DNA of 64,000 bases. Source: Mucilaginibacter lappiensis (lineage in GTDB: Bacteria; Bacteroidota; Bacteroidia; Sphingobacteriales; Sphingobacteriaceae). This document shows, one piece after another, positions 7,889-16,876 of this stretch; the stretch's first letter is position 1, and the number at the start of each line of letters is the position of its first letter. The notes beneath the pieces were generated by a model. It was not told the origin of the DNA, did not search any database, and saw only the letters and a program-made list of their open reading frames with translations. Where the stretch lies: positions 620,001 to 684,000 of the forward strand of contig NZ_FTMG01000001.1 of NCBI RefSeq assembly GCF_900155965.1. The letters run 5' to 3'. A program made the position numbers and the translations under genes.

Positions 7889-10051
7889 TTAAATAGCCTC
7901 CAATTCCAACACCGAACTTGTACGTGCCCATTTCAAATACCATTTCAGTCCTTGCTCCATTAATGTTTCACCGCTAAATATTTGACCATTTTCGGTAAAT
8001 GTTACCTTGGCCCCACTATTTAAATTTATTTCAGTAATCCTATACTTCTTATTCGGGTCAAGGCCATTCATTTTTAATTCAGGATAAGTATCAGCTTCAA
8101 TGCTTTCAAGGTTATAAGCAAAAACGACAGCCTTCTTTTTTGTACTGTCTACGTACATAAGCGACGCGAAATTTGTTTTGTACGGTGAAACAAGCCGATA
8201 CAGGTCGCCATAATTGATTACATTTTGCAGTCGTCTATAATTATCAGTTACTGTGTGGCTTAAAGCAATGTCACGCTCACTCATTTTTTTAACCATAATG
8301 TCAAAACCCAACTTACATGACATGGCTACATCCAGTTTGTACTTCAGCGACTCACTACCAGCAGCAGTAACATGTGCACAAATAGCAAGCGCAGGATAAA
8401 AGTAGGAATACCCCCATTGAATCTTTATCCTATCCATTGGATAAGTATTGTCACTCGGCCAAAATTCCTGGAAATACTTTAATGCGCCATACTCAACGCG
8501 GCCGCCCCCGCTTGCACACAACATCATATCCAGGTTCGGATATTTTGCGCGTACCCGATCCAATACTTTATAAAAACCCTGCGTATAGCGTACATACATA
8601 ACATCCTGATCTTTTCCGAGATAAGGGCTGTAGGCGTTGTCTATTGAGCGATTGCAGTCCCACTTCATGTAGGAAATATTTGGAGATTCCTTCATCAGTT
8701 TATCAATAACCCCGAATACAAAGTCCTGAACGGCTGGATTAGTTAGGTCTAACACTAATTGCGTACGGTAAAGATGCTCTGGCCTGTTTGGAGCTTTTAA
8801 TACCCAATCAGGATGTTTTTCATACAACTCACTTTTAGGGTTAACCATTTCGGGTTCAATCCATATCCCAAAATTCAGCCCTTTTGCTGTGGCCTGCTTT
8901 ACCAGGTAGCCTATGCCATCCGGCAGTTTCTTTTTGTTCGCATCCCAGTCACCTAACCCCGCCCGCGAATTGTCGCGCGGATATTTATTGGCAAACCATC
9001 CGTCATCCAGCAAAAACATATCAACGCCAAGTTTTTTAGCCCCGTCGAACAAATTTACAAGCGTATCCTGGTTAAAGGTAAAATAAGTGGCTTCCCAGTT
9101 ATTCAGCAAAGTTTGCCGCTTTTGGTGACCGTTCCATATTCCATAATTAATGGCCCAGTTATGAAAATTACGACTTACCTGTCCTTCGCCATTAGTAGTA
9201 TAAGTAAATATGAAATGTGGTGTTTCAAAATTTTCTTTCGGTTTTAATGCATACGATGAGGCATAGGCGTTAATTCCCGGTATGATTTTTAGAGAATTAC
9301 CCATGTCCACATTTTTTTGCAGTGATTCAAACTGGATATCAAAGTTACCGCTGTAGGCAAGAGTTCCGGCAAAAACTTCCCCTGTATTTTCAGTAACGTC
9401 ATTATTGGGCGATACCATAAAGGATGGATTATAATTACAAGCCGTTCTTACCCCAAGCTTTGACTGAATGCTGAATATGCCTGGGGCAAGCTGGAATTTA
9501 TGCATTTGCATTTCATAATTGTACTCTCCGTAAAAATGAGTAAGGTAATTTTGCTGCGAATTAATATTAATAAAAGCTGATGCATAGCGGTTAAGTATCA
9601 CATCCGAATTTTCGATGTGACGGATACTTGTCCAGGTTTCAATGATGTTTTGTGTTTGATAGGCCCGGTAATGCAGCGTTACAAAAAACGGATATTGTGG
9701 ATCTTTTAAGTCAATCTCTGTATTTACAATGTTATTGTTCTCATTGCTCGTTTTCGACGACACATAATCCAAAACAAGGGACATGTTGCCATCGGCATGT
9801 TTTACAGCCAGAGCGGGTTCGTTGAGATATGTTGAGCCACCGGTTGCATAAGCGGGACTCAGGGCCGTATTGATATTTCTGTATCCTGCTGTATCTGATA
9901 ATTTTTTACCCAGGTAAATTTGCTGCAAATGGCCTTCAACATCCCGCTGATATACGATGGCAAACGCCTTAGTGCCAATAATAATTTTTTGTGCTTGCAA
10001 GTTAAAAGGCAGTAAGCACGAAAATATTATCATGTACAATAGTTGTTTCAT
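7889..10051 (-). CDS. alpha-galactosidase, glycoside hydrolase family 36
   Basis: Secreted GH36 enzyme removing terminal alpha-galactose. From the Met at 10051 the nucleophile is Asp465 (YMKWDCNRS) and the acid/base Asp534 (WPSDNT), with the family segments LLDDGWF and GIWIEPEMV in between. The N-terminal beta-supersandwich and C-terminal beta domain give the normal length of about 720 residues. The start at 10051 puts the ATG directly before a signal peptide ending in LQAQ; a Met four codons upstream is possible. It is the last gene of the mannan locus, separated from GH92 by 513 bases. Fungal galactomannans carry galactose caps, which would explain its presence here. Confidence 0.9.
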   Translation of the reverse strand: MKQLLYMIIFSCLLPFNLQAQKIIIGTKAFAIVYQRDVEGHLQQIYLGKKLSDTAGYRNINTALSPAYATGGSTYLNEPALAVKHADGNMSLVLDYVSSKTSNENNNIVNTEIDLKDPQYPFFVTLHYRAYQTQNIIETWTSIRHIENSDVILNRYASAFININSQQNYLTHFYGEYNYEMQMHKFQLAPGIFSIQSKLGVRTACNYNPSFMVSPNNDVTENTGEVFAGTLAYSGNFDIQFESLQKNVDMGNSLKIIPGINAYASSYALKPKENFETPHFIFTYTTNGEGQVSRNFHNWAINYGIWNGHQKRQTLLNNWEATYFTFNQDTLVNLFDGAKKLGVDMFLLDDGWFANKYPRDNSRAGLGDWDANKKKLPDGIGYLVKQATAKGLNFGIWIEPEMVNPKSELYEKHPDWVLKAPNRPEHLYRTQLVLDLTNPAVQDFVFGVIDKLMKESPNISYMKWDCNRSIDNAYSPYLGKDQDVMYVRYTQGFYKVLDRVRAKYPNLDMMLCASGGGRVEYGALKYFQEFWPSDNTYPMDRIKIQWGYSYFYPALAICAHVTAAGSESLKYKLDVAMSCKLGFDIMVKKMSERDIALSHTVTDNYRRLQNVINYGDLYRLVSPYKTNFASLMYVDSTKKKAVVFAYNLESIEADTYPELKMNGLDPNKKYRITEINLNSGAKVTFTENGQIFSGETLMEQGLKWYLKWARTSSVLELEAI

Positions 10052-10063
10052 AATAAAGTTCAA

Positions 10064-10576
10064 GTTTTTAAAAATGCTAATTAGACGAGTGCTTTTTAAT
10101 TTGTTTGGCTAATAAATAGCAAATTAATAATGTCGATCATTTAAATATTTCTTTTGATTTTGCGCCTTAATAGCACTGCTGCCAAAAATCAAAATAAATA
10201 GAATAGAAAATATATATTTCATAAAATCCATTGAGATAATTGGTATTGTGCAGTTTATTCGCTTTAGCTATTGGTTGGGGTCAAATCTATCACTAGCTGG
10301 CTGTACATCCTACTCGAAATTTGCCGAGTTATAACCATATTTTAACCTTATTTGTATTATTTGGCCATCCAGATGGATTATTTATTGGATAAATACAGGT
10401 TTTGATGATGTATTTAAGGGATTGTTGAGATGAAATTAAAACCGATTGAAAAGTAAATACCTCCAACCGGTTAAAGGAAATGCTCGTAATTCTTTTAATG
10501 AATTAAATTTGTTGACTACAAGGCCTTTGCCAAAAGAGACTTAAATGAATCCTACGATAATTTTCTAGCAGGTTAA
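10064..10576. other. 513-base gap between GH36 and GH92 genes
   Basis: AT-rich stretch with no full-length gene. It contains one short minus-strand reading frame with a signal peptide (listed separately). I found no clear hairpin terminator or perfect TAnnTTTG promoter element. It may be the site of a lost gene in the mannan operon. Confidence 0.5.
10124..10222 (-). pseudogene. orphan signal-peptide fragment (32 residues)
   Basis: A minus-strand frame runs from ATG at 10222 (or in-frame ATG at 10231) to TAA at 10124. It encodes MKYIFSILFILIFGSSAIKA, then QNQKKYLNDRHY. This is a clean type I signal peptide (positive start, hydrophobic core, small residues at -3 and -1 before Gln) with only about 12 residues after the cleavage point. 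It is most simply the 5' end of a decayed secreted-enzyme gene of the mannan locus. A genuine tiny exported peptide cannot be excluded. Confidence 0.45.
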
Positions 10577-12733
10577 CTACTTTGTAATAACCTCAATCTT
10601 GCTGCCGCTATGAAACAAATTATTTGGCACGAAATAACCTTTAATTTCCTTACCATTTACTTTTATAGATGTTAAGGTTCTTCCCTTTCCGGATTTTGTT
10701 ATAGTTAATATTTTACCTGTATTTGTTTTCCATTTTACTTCATCGAAAAGCGGAACCGTAACTATATACTCGGGATCTGTGGCCGAAAAAGGATAAAGAC
10801 CCAATGCACTGAACACATACCATGCTGACATTTCTCCGGCATCATCCATACCGCTAAGTTCCAATCCTCTTTCACCGATGCCATATAAGTTATTTAATAT
10901 ATAATCAATGATCTTCTGTGATTTCCACGGCTTCCCTACAAAATAATAGGCAAAAGGCGCCTCATGATCTGGCTGATTACCCTGACAATACTGCCCTATC
11001 ATGGTTTCTACATTTCTGGCAATATAATTGGGATTCCATGGTGTGGTAAAAAATGAATCTAATTTTGCCTCAAAGTTCTTCGATCCACCATATAATTTAA
11101 TCAATCCAGGCATATCATGGGGCGCAAAAAAAGATACCTGCCAGGCATTCGCCTCCCTGTACATATATTCATAGTAAGGATATTGGGGATTAAAGTTTTT
11201 AATCCATTCCCCATTTTCTAATCTACCCCTCATAAATTTTGTAGAGGGATCAAACACATTTTTATAATTCTTGGATCTTGCCATCAATATTTTGTAATTG
11301 GCAGTATCGCCTAATTTCTTAGCGATCTGGGCAACGGAATAATCATCATAAGCATATTCTAACGTTTTGGATACTCCGGCTTTACCTTTAGTCTCTACAT
11401 TAGGGTTAGCAATATCGGGATCAGCTATATAGCCTTTTTTAATATATTCTACTATGAATGGACGCGTTCCTCCTTCTACATTGGCATTCCTTAGCAGTAA
11501 CTGATAAGTACCTTTGATATCGAAATTATCAATACCCCTGAGATAAGCCCCTGCAATAGAAGATGCAGCATGATCACCATGAAAAAAGGTGGGTATAAAG
11601 CCCGTCTTATCTCCCTTATCTTTCAAGGATTTAATAACATTAAGTGTAACATCCGGGCTGATAAGCTCCAAAAGTACATCCTTATTACGATAGGTATCCC
11701 ACAACGAAGGCTCCGTATAGTAGGTAATTCCCGTTTTTACTACATTTTTCTTGATATCTGTAAATTCTCCGTTTACATCACTGCGCAATGCCGGCCACAG
11801 AAATGATCTGTAAAAACACGAATAGAACATTTGCCTTTGTTTATATGTTCCGCCCTTTACCTGGATAGATGACAATAAGGTTTCCCATTTTTGATTTGCC
11901 TCTTTACGAATGACCTCAAATGTTTTATTACCTATTTCTTTCTCCAAATTTTGTTTCGCATTCTCTACGCTCACAAATGAAAGGCCTATTTTAAGCTCAA
12001 CGGGCCCTGTACTACCATTGGCTAAATGAACTATGGCAAAACCTGTGTGCTGTCCTTCATCCTTCTTTTCTAATTTTTCAATTTTGGTATTCAGTACCGC
12101 ATAAAAATAAACGTTTTCACCACTCTGGAAGCCTTGTAAAGCAAACTCGCCAACCTGTTCAATCTTCCAGGTTGATACGTGGCTAAGGGCTTTAGATAAG
12201 TCAAAAAGTATTTGCCTGTCTATATTGTTCTTATATTCGTATCTATGGTAACCGCATCTTAGGGTAGATGTCAAACTCACGTTAACATGATAATCATCCA
12301 GGTATACCTGGTAAAAACCAGGAGAGGCACTTTCTTTTTTGTGCGTAAATCTTGAACCAAATTGAGCGCCCGGATTTGAGAGAGGCAGGATAGGAATATT
12401 ACCCAAATTCCAATGCCCTTTATTGGTATGTGTAAAACCTACTATAACCGAGTCTTCATATTCATATCCAGCACCAGCAGGCTGGAATTTTGTCATTGGG
12501 CTTAATTGTACCATGGCATTGGGTAAAGAGCTGCCGGGAAAGGTAAGCCCCGACCACGCTCTCCAACCTTTCGGTAACTCGTAACCCAATATTTTAGGAT
12601 CAGTAACCCCTTCTGAACCAATAAACGTATTTACATACTTTGTATAAGTACTTATAGTTTGACCTTTACTTGTAGTTGATGCAAGCAACACTATCAGTAT
12701 TATATTTAAAATGCTTTTAGCGGAGTTTCTCAT
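10577..12733 (-). CDS. glycoside hydrolase family 92 alpha-mannosidase, secreted
   Basis: Ca2+-dependent exo-alpha-mannosidase of the GH92 family, 718 residues, with a signal peptide ending near SKGQ. Family marks are the N-terminal FPGSSLPNAMVQLSP block, EANAWQ, the GNQPDHE block near residue 595, and GMDDAGEMSAWYVFSALG with the probable base Asp. The usual form of the third block is GNEPxHH; here Gln replaces Glu. The protein would trim mannose side chains from alpha-mannan after or before the GH76 endo-enzyme acts. It lies 80 bases downstream of GH76. Linkage specificity (1,2, 1,3, or mannosyl-phosphate) cannot be decided by eye. Confidence 0.92.
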   Translation of the reverse strand: MRNSAKSILNIILIVLLASTTSKGQTISTYTKYVNTFIGSEGVTDPKILGYELPKGWRAWSGLTFPGSSLPNAMVQLSPMTKFQPAGAGYEYEDSVIVGFTHTNKGHWNLGNIPILPLSNPGAQFGSRFTHKKESASPGFYQVYLDDYHVNVSLTSTLRCGYHRYEYKNNIDRQILFDLSKALSHVSTWKIEQVGEFALQGFQSGENVYFYAVLNTKIEKLEKKDEGQHTGFAIVHLANGSTGPVELKIGLSFVSVENAKQNLEKEIGNKTFEVIRKEANQKWETLLSSIQVKGGTYKQRQMFYSCFYRSFLWPALRSDVNGEFTDIKKNVVKTGITYYTEPSLWDTYRNKDVLLELISPDVTLNVIKSLKDKGDKTGFIPTFFHGDHAASSIAGAYLRGIDNFDIKGTYQLLLRNANVEGGTRPFIVEYIKKGYIADPDIANPNVETKGKAGVSKTLEYAYDDYSVAQIAKKLGDTANYKILMARSKNYKNVFDPSTKFMRGRLENGEWIKNFNPQYPYYEYMYREANAWQVSFFAPHDMPGLIKLYGGSKNFEAKLDSFFTTPWNPNYIARNVETMIGQYCQGNQPDHEAPFAYYFVGKPWKSQKIIDYILNNLYGIGERGLELSGMDDAGEMSAWYVFSALGLYPFSATDPEYIVTVPLFDEVKWKTNTGKILTITKSGKGRTLTSIKVNGKEIKGYFVPNNLFHSGSKIEVITK

Positions 12734-12813
12734 TCTTTAAAAATAAGTTGATTAAATCAATTGATCCCAAATTGTAACTATTCTAAATCTTTAAATAGAA
12801 CAGCAATATACAT

Positions 12814-13986
12814 TTATTGAATTTTCCCTTCTGTCTTTAGTTTTGCAGCGGCTTCAATCATCATAACACCACTTAGCTGGGTGGTAAGATCTGTACTACC
12901 AGATGGAAGTTTAGTCCAATCCGGGCTAATCATCATTGATGGTCTGCTTATACCTTTAGCACTAAGCGATTCGGCGTTCATTTGCAGAAAGTTGGCATAT
13001 TTAGCTTTATTAGTCGCATCCAGGTCAGATAGCTCAACCAGCAGGGTTAGGTAACGTACCACAACACCTTTAAATAAACCTCCATCCCCTTGTCCTTCAT
13101 TTTTGAGAATTCCATTTACTGTAAGGTTCGGATCAGCAATTTCATTATTAGCGGTACGTATAGCATCCTGAAGATACATAGGGTCCTTAGTAATATTATA
13201 AAGCTCCACAGCCGAACCAATAAATAATCCCTGATTATAGGTAAATATCCAGTTATCAACCTGCCCGTCCTGGTTGCGGTTAATTCCATCCAGCACCACG
13301 CCTGATGTTGGATTAACCAAATTGTTTTTCATCCAATTATACAAGCTTTTAGCCAAGGCAAGATCTTCCGGTTTATTTTGTAATTCATAAAAACGAGCAG
13401 CTAATATAGTTGCATTGCCGGTTGATGGTATATTTTTATAATATAACTGAGATCGCTGCCAGGCAATTCCCCCTCCTGCAATAGTATTTGACCCTCCTTT
13501 TATTTCTGTATATAATTGCTGAGCCACATTCAGATAATCCGCATCATGCGTTATTGTATAATCTCTCAAGCTTGCATTGGCCAGCCAGCCCATATCATCA
13601 TAAAACTCATTGGGGTATCCCCCACCATTTGTTATCTTAATTCCGTTTAACAACGTTTTCATACGCTGGCTGTAAACAACGCTTTGAGTTCTTAAATACG
13701 CATCCGTTAAAACATCCAGCATGTGTGCATTGGGCCAGTAATTAAAATTAGTGTTGCCCGCATTATTTTGGATATAGTAGTTTCCGTTGGCCGATATAAA
13801 AGCAGAATAAGTGGTATTCTGCAGTGAATCTGCCAGCGATGAATAATTATAAGTCACACCTTTCACTGTTGTATCTACCGTTTTCGGTGGTGTTATCGGG
13901 TCGTTCTTTTTTGAGCAGGAACATACTGCCAGTGCAATCCATATCATGGATATAGCTGTTATATGAAGGATCAATTTCTTTTTCAT
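12814..13986 (-). CDS. glycoside hydrolase family 76 endo-alpha-1,6-mannanase, lipoprotein
   Basis: Predicted endo-alpha-1,6-mannanase acting on the fungal mannan backbone. The N-terminus is a lipoprotein signal with Cys22 or Cys24 in the VCSCSKK segment, so it is probably cell-surface anchored. The catalytic Asp pair is Asp130-Asp131 in FYDDMGW, and NYWPNAHMLDVL and GLFIGSAVELY are typical of the (alpha/alpha)6 fold. The length of 390 residues fits the family. It follows SusE after a 58-base gap that contains a strong palindrome, so its expression may be set by attenuation or mRNA processing. Confidence 0.9.
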   Translation of the reverse strand: MKKKLILHITAISMIWIALAVCSCSKKNDPITPPKTVDTTVKGVTYNYSSLADSLQNTTYSAFISANGNYYIQNNAGNTNFNYWPNAHMLDVLTDAYLRTQSVVYSQRMKTLLNGIKITNGGGYPNEFYDDMGWLANASLRDYTITHDADYLNVAQQLYTEIKGGSNTIAGGGIAWQRSQLYYKNIPSTGNATILAARFYELQNKPEDLALAKSLYNWMKNNLVNPTSGVVLDGINRNQDGQVDNWIFTYNQGLFIGSAVELYNITKDPMYLQDAIRTANNEIADPNLTVNGILKNEGQGDGGLFKGVVVRYLTLLVELSDLDATNKAKYANFLQMNAESLSAKGISRPSMMISPDWTKLPSGSTDLTTQLSGVMMIEAAAKLKTEGKIQ

Positions 13987-14007
13987 AAGTATATCAATTT
14001 AATTATG

Positions 14008-14039
14008 AAAGGGTTGCGCTTTATAAAGCACAACCCTTT
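14008..14039 (-). terminator. 32-base palindrome between SusE and GH76 genes
   Basis: A near-perfect inverted repeat with one mismatched pair (positions 14017 and 14030) fills most of the gap. Stem arms begin AAAGGGTTG and end CAACCCTTT. There is no long T-run after it on the minus strand, so it may act as a partial terminator or as a 3' stabiliser of the susCDE message rather than a full stop. Confidence 0.6.
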
Positions 14040-14044
14040 ACATT

Positions 14045-15181
14045 TTATTTTATAGTGATGGTATTGGTATAATTGGCAATGCCCGGGCTATAATTTACGT
14101 TAACATTACAGTTCCTATTATTAGCGGTAGGAATGATCTTGAAACAAAAATTATATTGTGAGTTATCAACCGGATACATATAATAATAAGACAAAGGCGA
14201 AGTGGCAGAAGGATCAGGATTGTCTGAATTCACGCTTCCATACCATTCTACAGATTGATTTCCGGCAGAGTCCATTACCACAAATTTATATTTATACCGA
14301 CTATCTAAACCATAGGATTCCTTCGGTATAACTATAGTTGTATTAGCAATTTCCCATTGACTGTTGCCTATATAAGGTAAAGTGAAATACACCTTGTTAT
14401 CAGGTGCCGAGAAAAAACCTACGGAAACAATCTGCGTAAGAGTTGCAGCAGCGTTGCTCAGATCAATAGAAATCCTATACACGTTTTTAGTACCGGTTAT
14501 CGCTGTACTTCCGCCTGCTACAACCATGGTGTTATTTTGTATGGAGTATACTGTTGGCGAGCCGCTATTTTTATCTACTAAGGTATAACTTCCTGGTTGC
14601 AGGGAAGTGTAAAGTTCAAAAGTACCATCGCCGGTTTTTTTGAAAGCGATGCCTTTGGTAATATCATCACCTTGTTCTGTAGCTGTACCAGAAAGATAAA
14701 GTGTATTTGGAAGTATTGCAAATCCGGCAGGTCTGGTAACCTGGATAATATGACTATCGCCGCTAACTTTTGCGTTAGTTGCTTTTGAAGTAATAACCGC
14801 CCACTTAAATGTTCCGGTACTTAATGACGCAATTCCCGCCAGCGATGCAACCGTATTTAAAACTTTTTGTGTTATTGTTGCCTGTGGCTGAACGCCTGAA
14901 CCATCAGAAAGTACTTTATAAATCGGCTTACTAAAATCACCATCGGATTTATCAAAAGCTACCTCATATAGTACCAGGTCTTGCGTTGTGCTGGCATTCC
15001 ACGTGAACAGCACACTTGGGCCTGTTGTCGGTTGCAGGTTAAAACTTGCCTGATTTGTGGGCGCATTCAATGCTGTAACTGGGGCCACATCAGTATTCAG
15101 CGCCCTTGTATCCTTTTTACAGGAAGTAAAAGCCATCGTGATTAAAATAATCATGATGCTTAGTTTTATAAAAGTCTTCAT
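14045..15181 (-). CDS. SusE-domain surface glycan-binding lipoprotein
   Basis: Outer-surface glycan-binding lipoprotein in the SusE/SusF position. The N-terminus has a lipobox ending in FTSCKKD (Cys20). A SusE-type fibronectin-like domain follows at about 35-150, seen in LNAPTNQASFNL and VLFTWNAS, then beta-rich starch-binding-like repeats to residue 378. It starts 22 bases after the SusD stop. Its role would be to hold mannan near the SusCD importer; the binding specificity is inferred from the neighbouring GH76 and GH92 genes. Confidence 0.85.
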   Translation of the reverse strand: MKTFIKLSIMIILITMAFTSCKKDTRALNTDVAPVTALNAPTNQASFNLQPTTGPSVLFTWNASTTQDLVLYEVAFDKSDGDFSKPIYKVLSDGSGVQPQATITQKVLNTVASLAGIASLSTGTFKWAVITSKATNAKVSGDSHIIQVTRPAGFAILPNTLYLSGTATEQGDDITKGIAFKKTGDGTFELYTSLQPGSYTLVDKNSGSPTVYSIQNNTMVVAGGSTAITGTKNVYRISIDLSNAAATLTQIVSVGFFSAPDNKVYFTLPYIGNSQWEIANTTIVIPKESYGLDSRYKYKFVVMDSAGNQSVEWYGSVNSDNPDPSATSPLSYYYMYPVDNSQYNFCFKIIPTANNRNCNVNVNYSPGIANYTNTITIK

Positions 15182-15203
15182 TTTACTTATTTATAATAAT
15201 AAA

Positions 15204-16853
15204 TTAATAACCAGGATTTTGAGTAAGGTTTTTATCGAGACTAAGATCATTGGCGGGTATTGCCCATAAATAATCTCTTGACGGATTAAACTGCCTTTTC
15301 TGAGCTCTGATATAACCATTATCTGTAGTTAGATCGCCTGAGAACCTGGCACCATGGGCATAACCGTTCATAACCACCTCTGCTATCTTCCATCTTCTGA
15401 TATCATCTGCTCTTAATCCTTCCAAAGCAAACTCAACTCTTCTTTCACGCCTGATAATGGCGGTCATATCACCACTGGCAGGATAGTTTAACGCACCCGG
15501 ATCTGTAAAGCCTGCCCGCGAACGTAAAGCCCCAATGGTTTCATTCCAGACTGTAGCATTCATTTGCCCCAGGCTGTTTTTTGCTTCCGCATAATCAAGC
15601 AATATTTCAGCATACCTGAATAAATGCAGATTTAAACCCGATACATAACTGGCCAGTGCATTGGGATCAAAATATTTGCGCCAGTAGTAACCTGTTGGCG
15701 AAGAGCTTTCCCTATCCCCTACATACTCATCAGGTCCGCCTGGTATACCGTTTTTATCTGAAGGATCACTTCCAGGTTTAATATAAATGGTTTTACTTGT
15801 ACCATTTACACCTCCTCCATTATCCCATTTGTACCCATCATAAACTATAGTTGCCGTAAACCTGGGATCACGATTCACATAAGGGTTATTTTCATCATAA
15901 CCAGATGTAGCATCGGTAATTGGTTTACCATTAAGCATGATATAATCATTAACCAACTCCTGCGTTGGCGACATGGAAATTACACGTCCACCTACCGATA
16001 ATGGTGCAAAGTCAAAAAAGTCTGACCAAGTATAGGTAGTAGGTACATATTGTAAAGAAAGTATCGTTTCGTTATTGGTTTTGTTTATTACTTTGTCACT
16101 AAACAGATCAGTATAACTAGGGTTTAGTGAATAAGTACCATTGACCGTTTGATTATTGATTAACTTTTCGCAAACAGTCACTACATCAGCCATCCTGTCT
16201 CCCTGGTATAATAATACCCTCGCCTCCAGGGCTAATGCGGCTCCTTTAGTAACTCTTCCATTTTCACTCACTGCAAGTTGATCTTTTGACGGCAGATAAG
16301 GCAAGGCGGCATCCAGTTCCGAAAGGATAAATTTAATAACATCAGCCTTGGGTGTTCTGGCTATTACTTTTGCCTCATCAGGAGTAATATTGTCTGTTAC
16401 CAGAGGCACATCACCGTACCATTTTGTTAAGTTAAAATGGGCAAAAGCACGTAAAAAACGTGTTTCGGCTATCAACCTGTTTAATACGTCTTTTGACAAT
16501 GTTGTGTTTTGATTCACAAAGGTTAAAAACTCATTACACGATTTTATGTCCGAATAATAGCCGCCCCAATCCCCGGCAAATTTCCCTGTGCTGGCAGTGG
16601 CATTTCCTCCGGATATAATAGCAACGTCGCCAGCCCGTGAATAGGCATTATCAGACAGAGCTTCGGCATTAAAATATAACCCATCATTATAAATTAAGTG
16701 ATAGTTATTATATAGTGCATTGTATACATTGGCGTCAACTTTCCAAAAAGTAGCATCCGAAAACCGATCGGTTGGAACAATATCCAATTTTTTACATCCT
16801 GCAATTGCTGTTGTTATTAAAACTGCAATGAAGAGCTTCTTTAAAAGGTTCAT
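15204..16853 (-). CDS. RagB/SusD family nutrient-binding lipoprotein (mannan locus)
   Basis: Surface lid lipoprotein that delivers oligosaccharide to its SusC partner. It has a lipobox with Cys19 (IAGCKKLD), the SusD N-terminal segment FSDATFW, TPR-like helices, the RFLRAFAHFNLTKWYGDVPLV hallmark region (shortened here to FAHFNLTKWYGDVPLV) and the C-terminal RRERRVEFALEGLR and NPGY ending. The length of 549 residues is usual. It lies 23 bases downstream of SusC and upstream of SusE. Confidence 0.95.
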   Translation of the reverse strand: MNLLKKLFIAVLITTAIAGCKKLDIVPTDRFSDATFWKVDANVYNALYNNYHLIYNDGLYFNAEALSDNAYSRAGDVAIISGGNATASTGKFAGDWGGYYSDIKSCNEFLTFVNQNTTLSKDVLNRLIAETRFLRAFAHFNLTKWYGDVPLVTDNITPDEAKVIARTPKADVIKFILSELDAALPYLPSKDQLAVSENGRVTKGAALALEARVLLYQGDRMADVVTVCEKLINNQTVNGTYSLNPSYTDLFSDKVINKTNNETILSLQYVPTTYTWSDFFDFAPLSVGGRVISMSPTQELVNDYIMLNGKPITDATSGYDENNPYVNRDPRFTATIVYDGYKWDNGGGVNGTSKTIYIKPGSDPSDKNGIPGGPDEYVGDRESSSPTGYYWRKYFDPNALASYVSGLNLHLFRYAEILLDYAEAKNSLGQMNATVWNETIGALRSRAGFTDPGALNYPASGDMTAIIRRERRVEFALEGLRADDIRRWKIAEVVMNGYAHGARFSGDLTTDNGYIRAQKRQFNPSRDYLWAIPANDLSLDKNLTQNPGY

Positions 16854-16876
16854 ATTTTTATTTTTAAATATTGTCG

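Noticed and set aside
10400..10576. Minus-strand translations between GH92 and the orphan signal peptide, such as one reading FNSLKELRAFPLTGW
   Set aside because: I considered a decayed transposase or enzyme, but the frames are short and broken by stops and I could not match them to any family.
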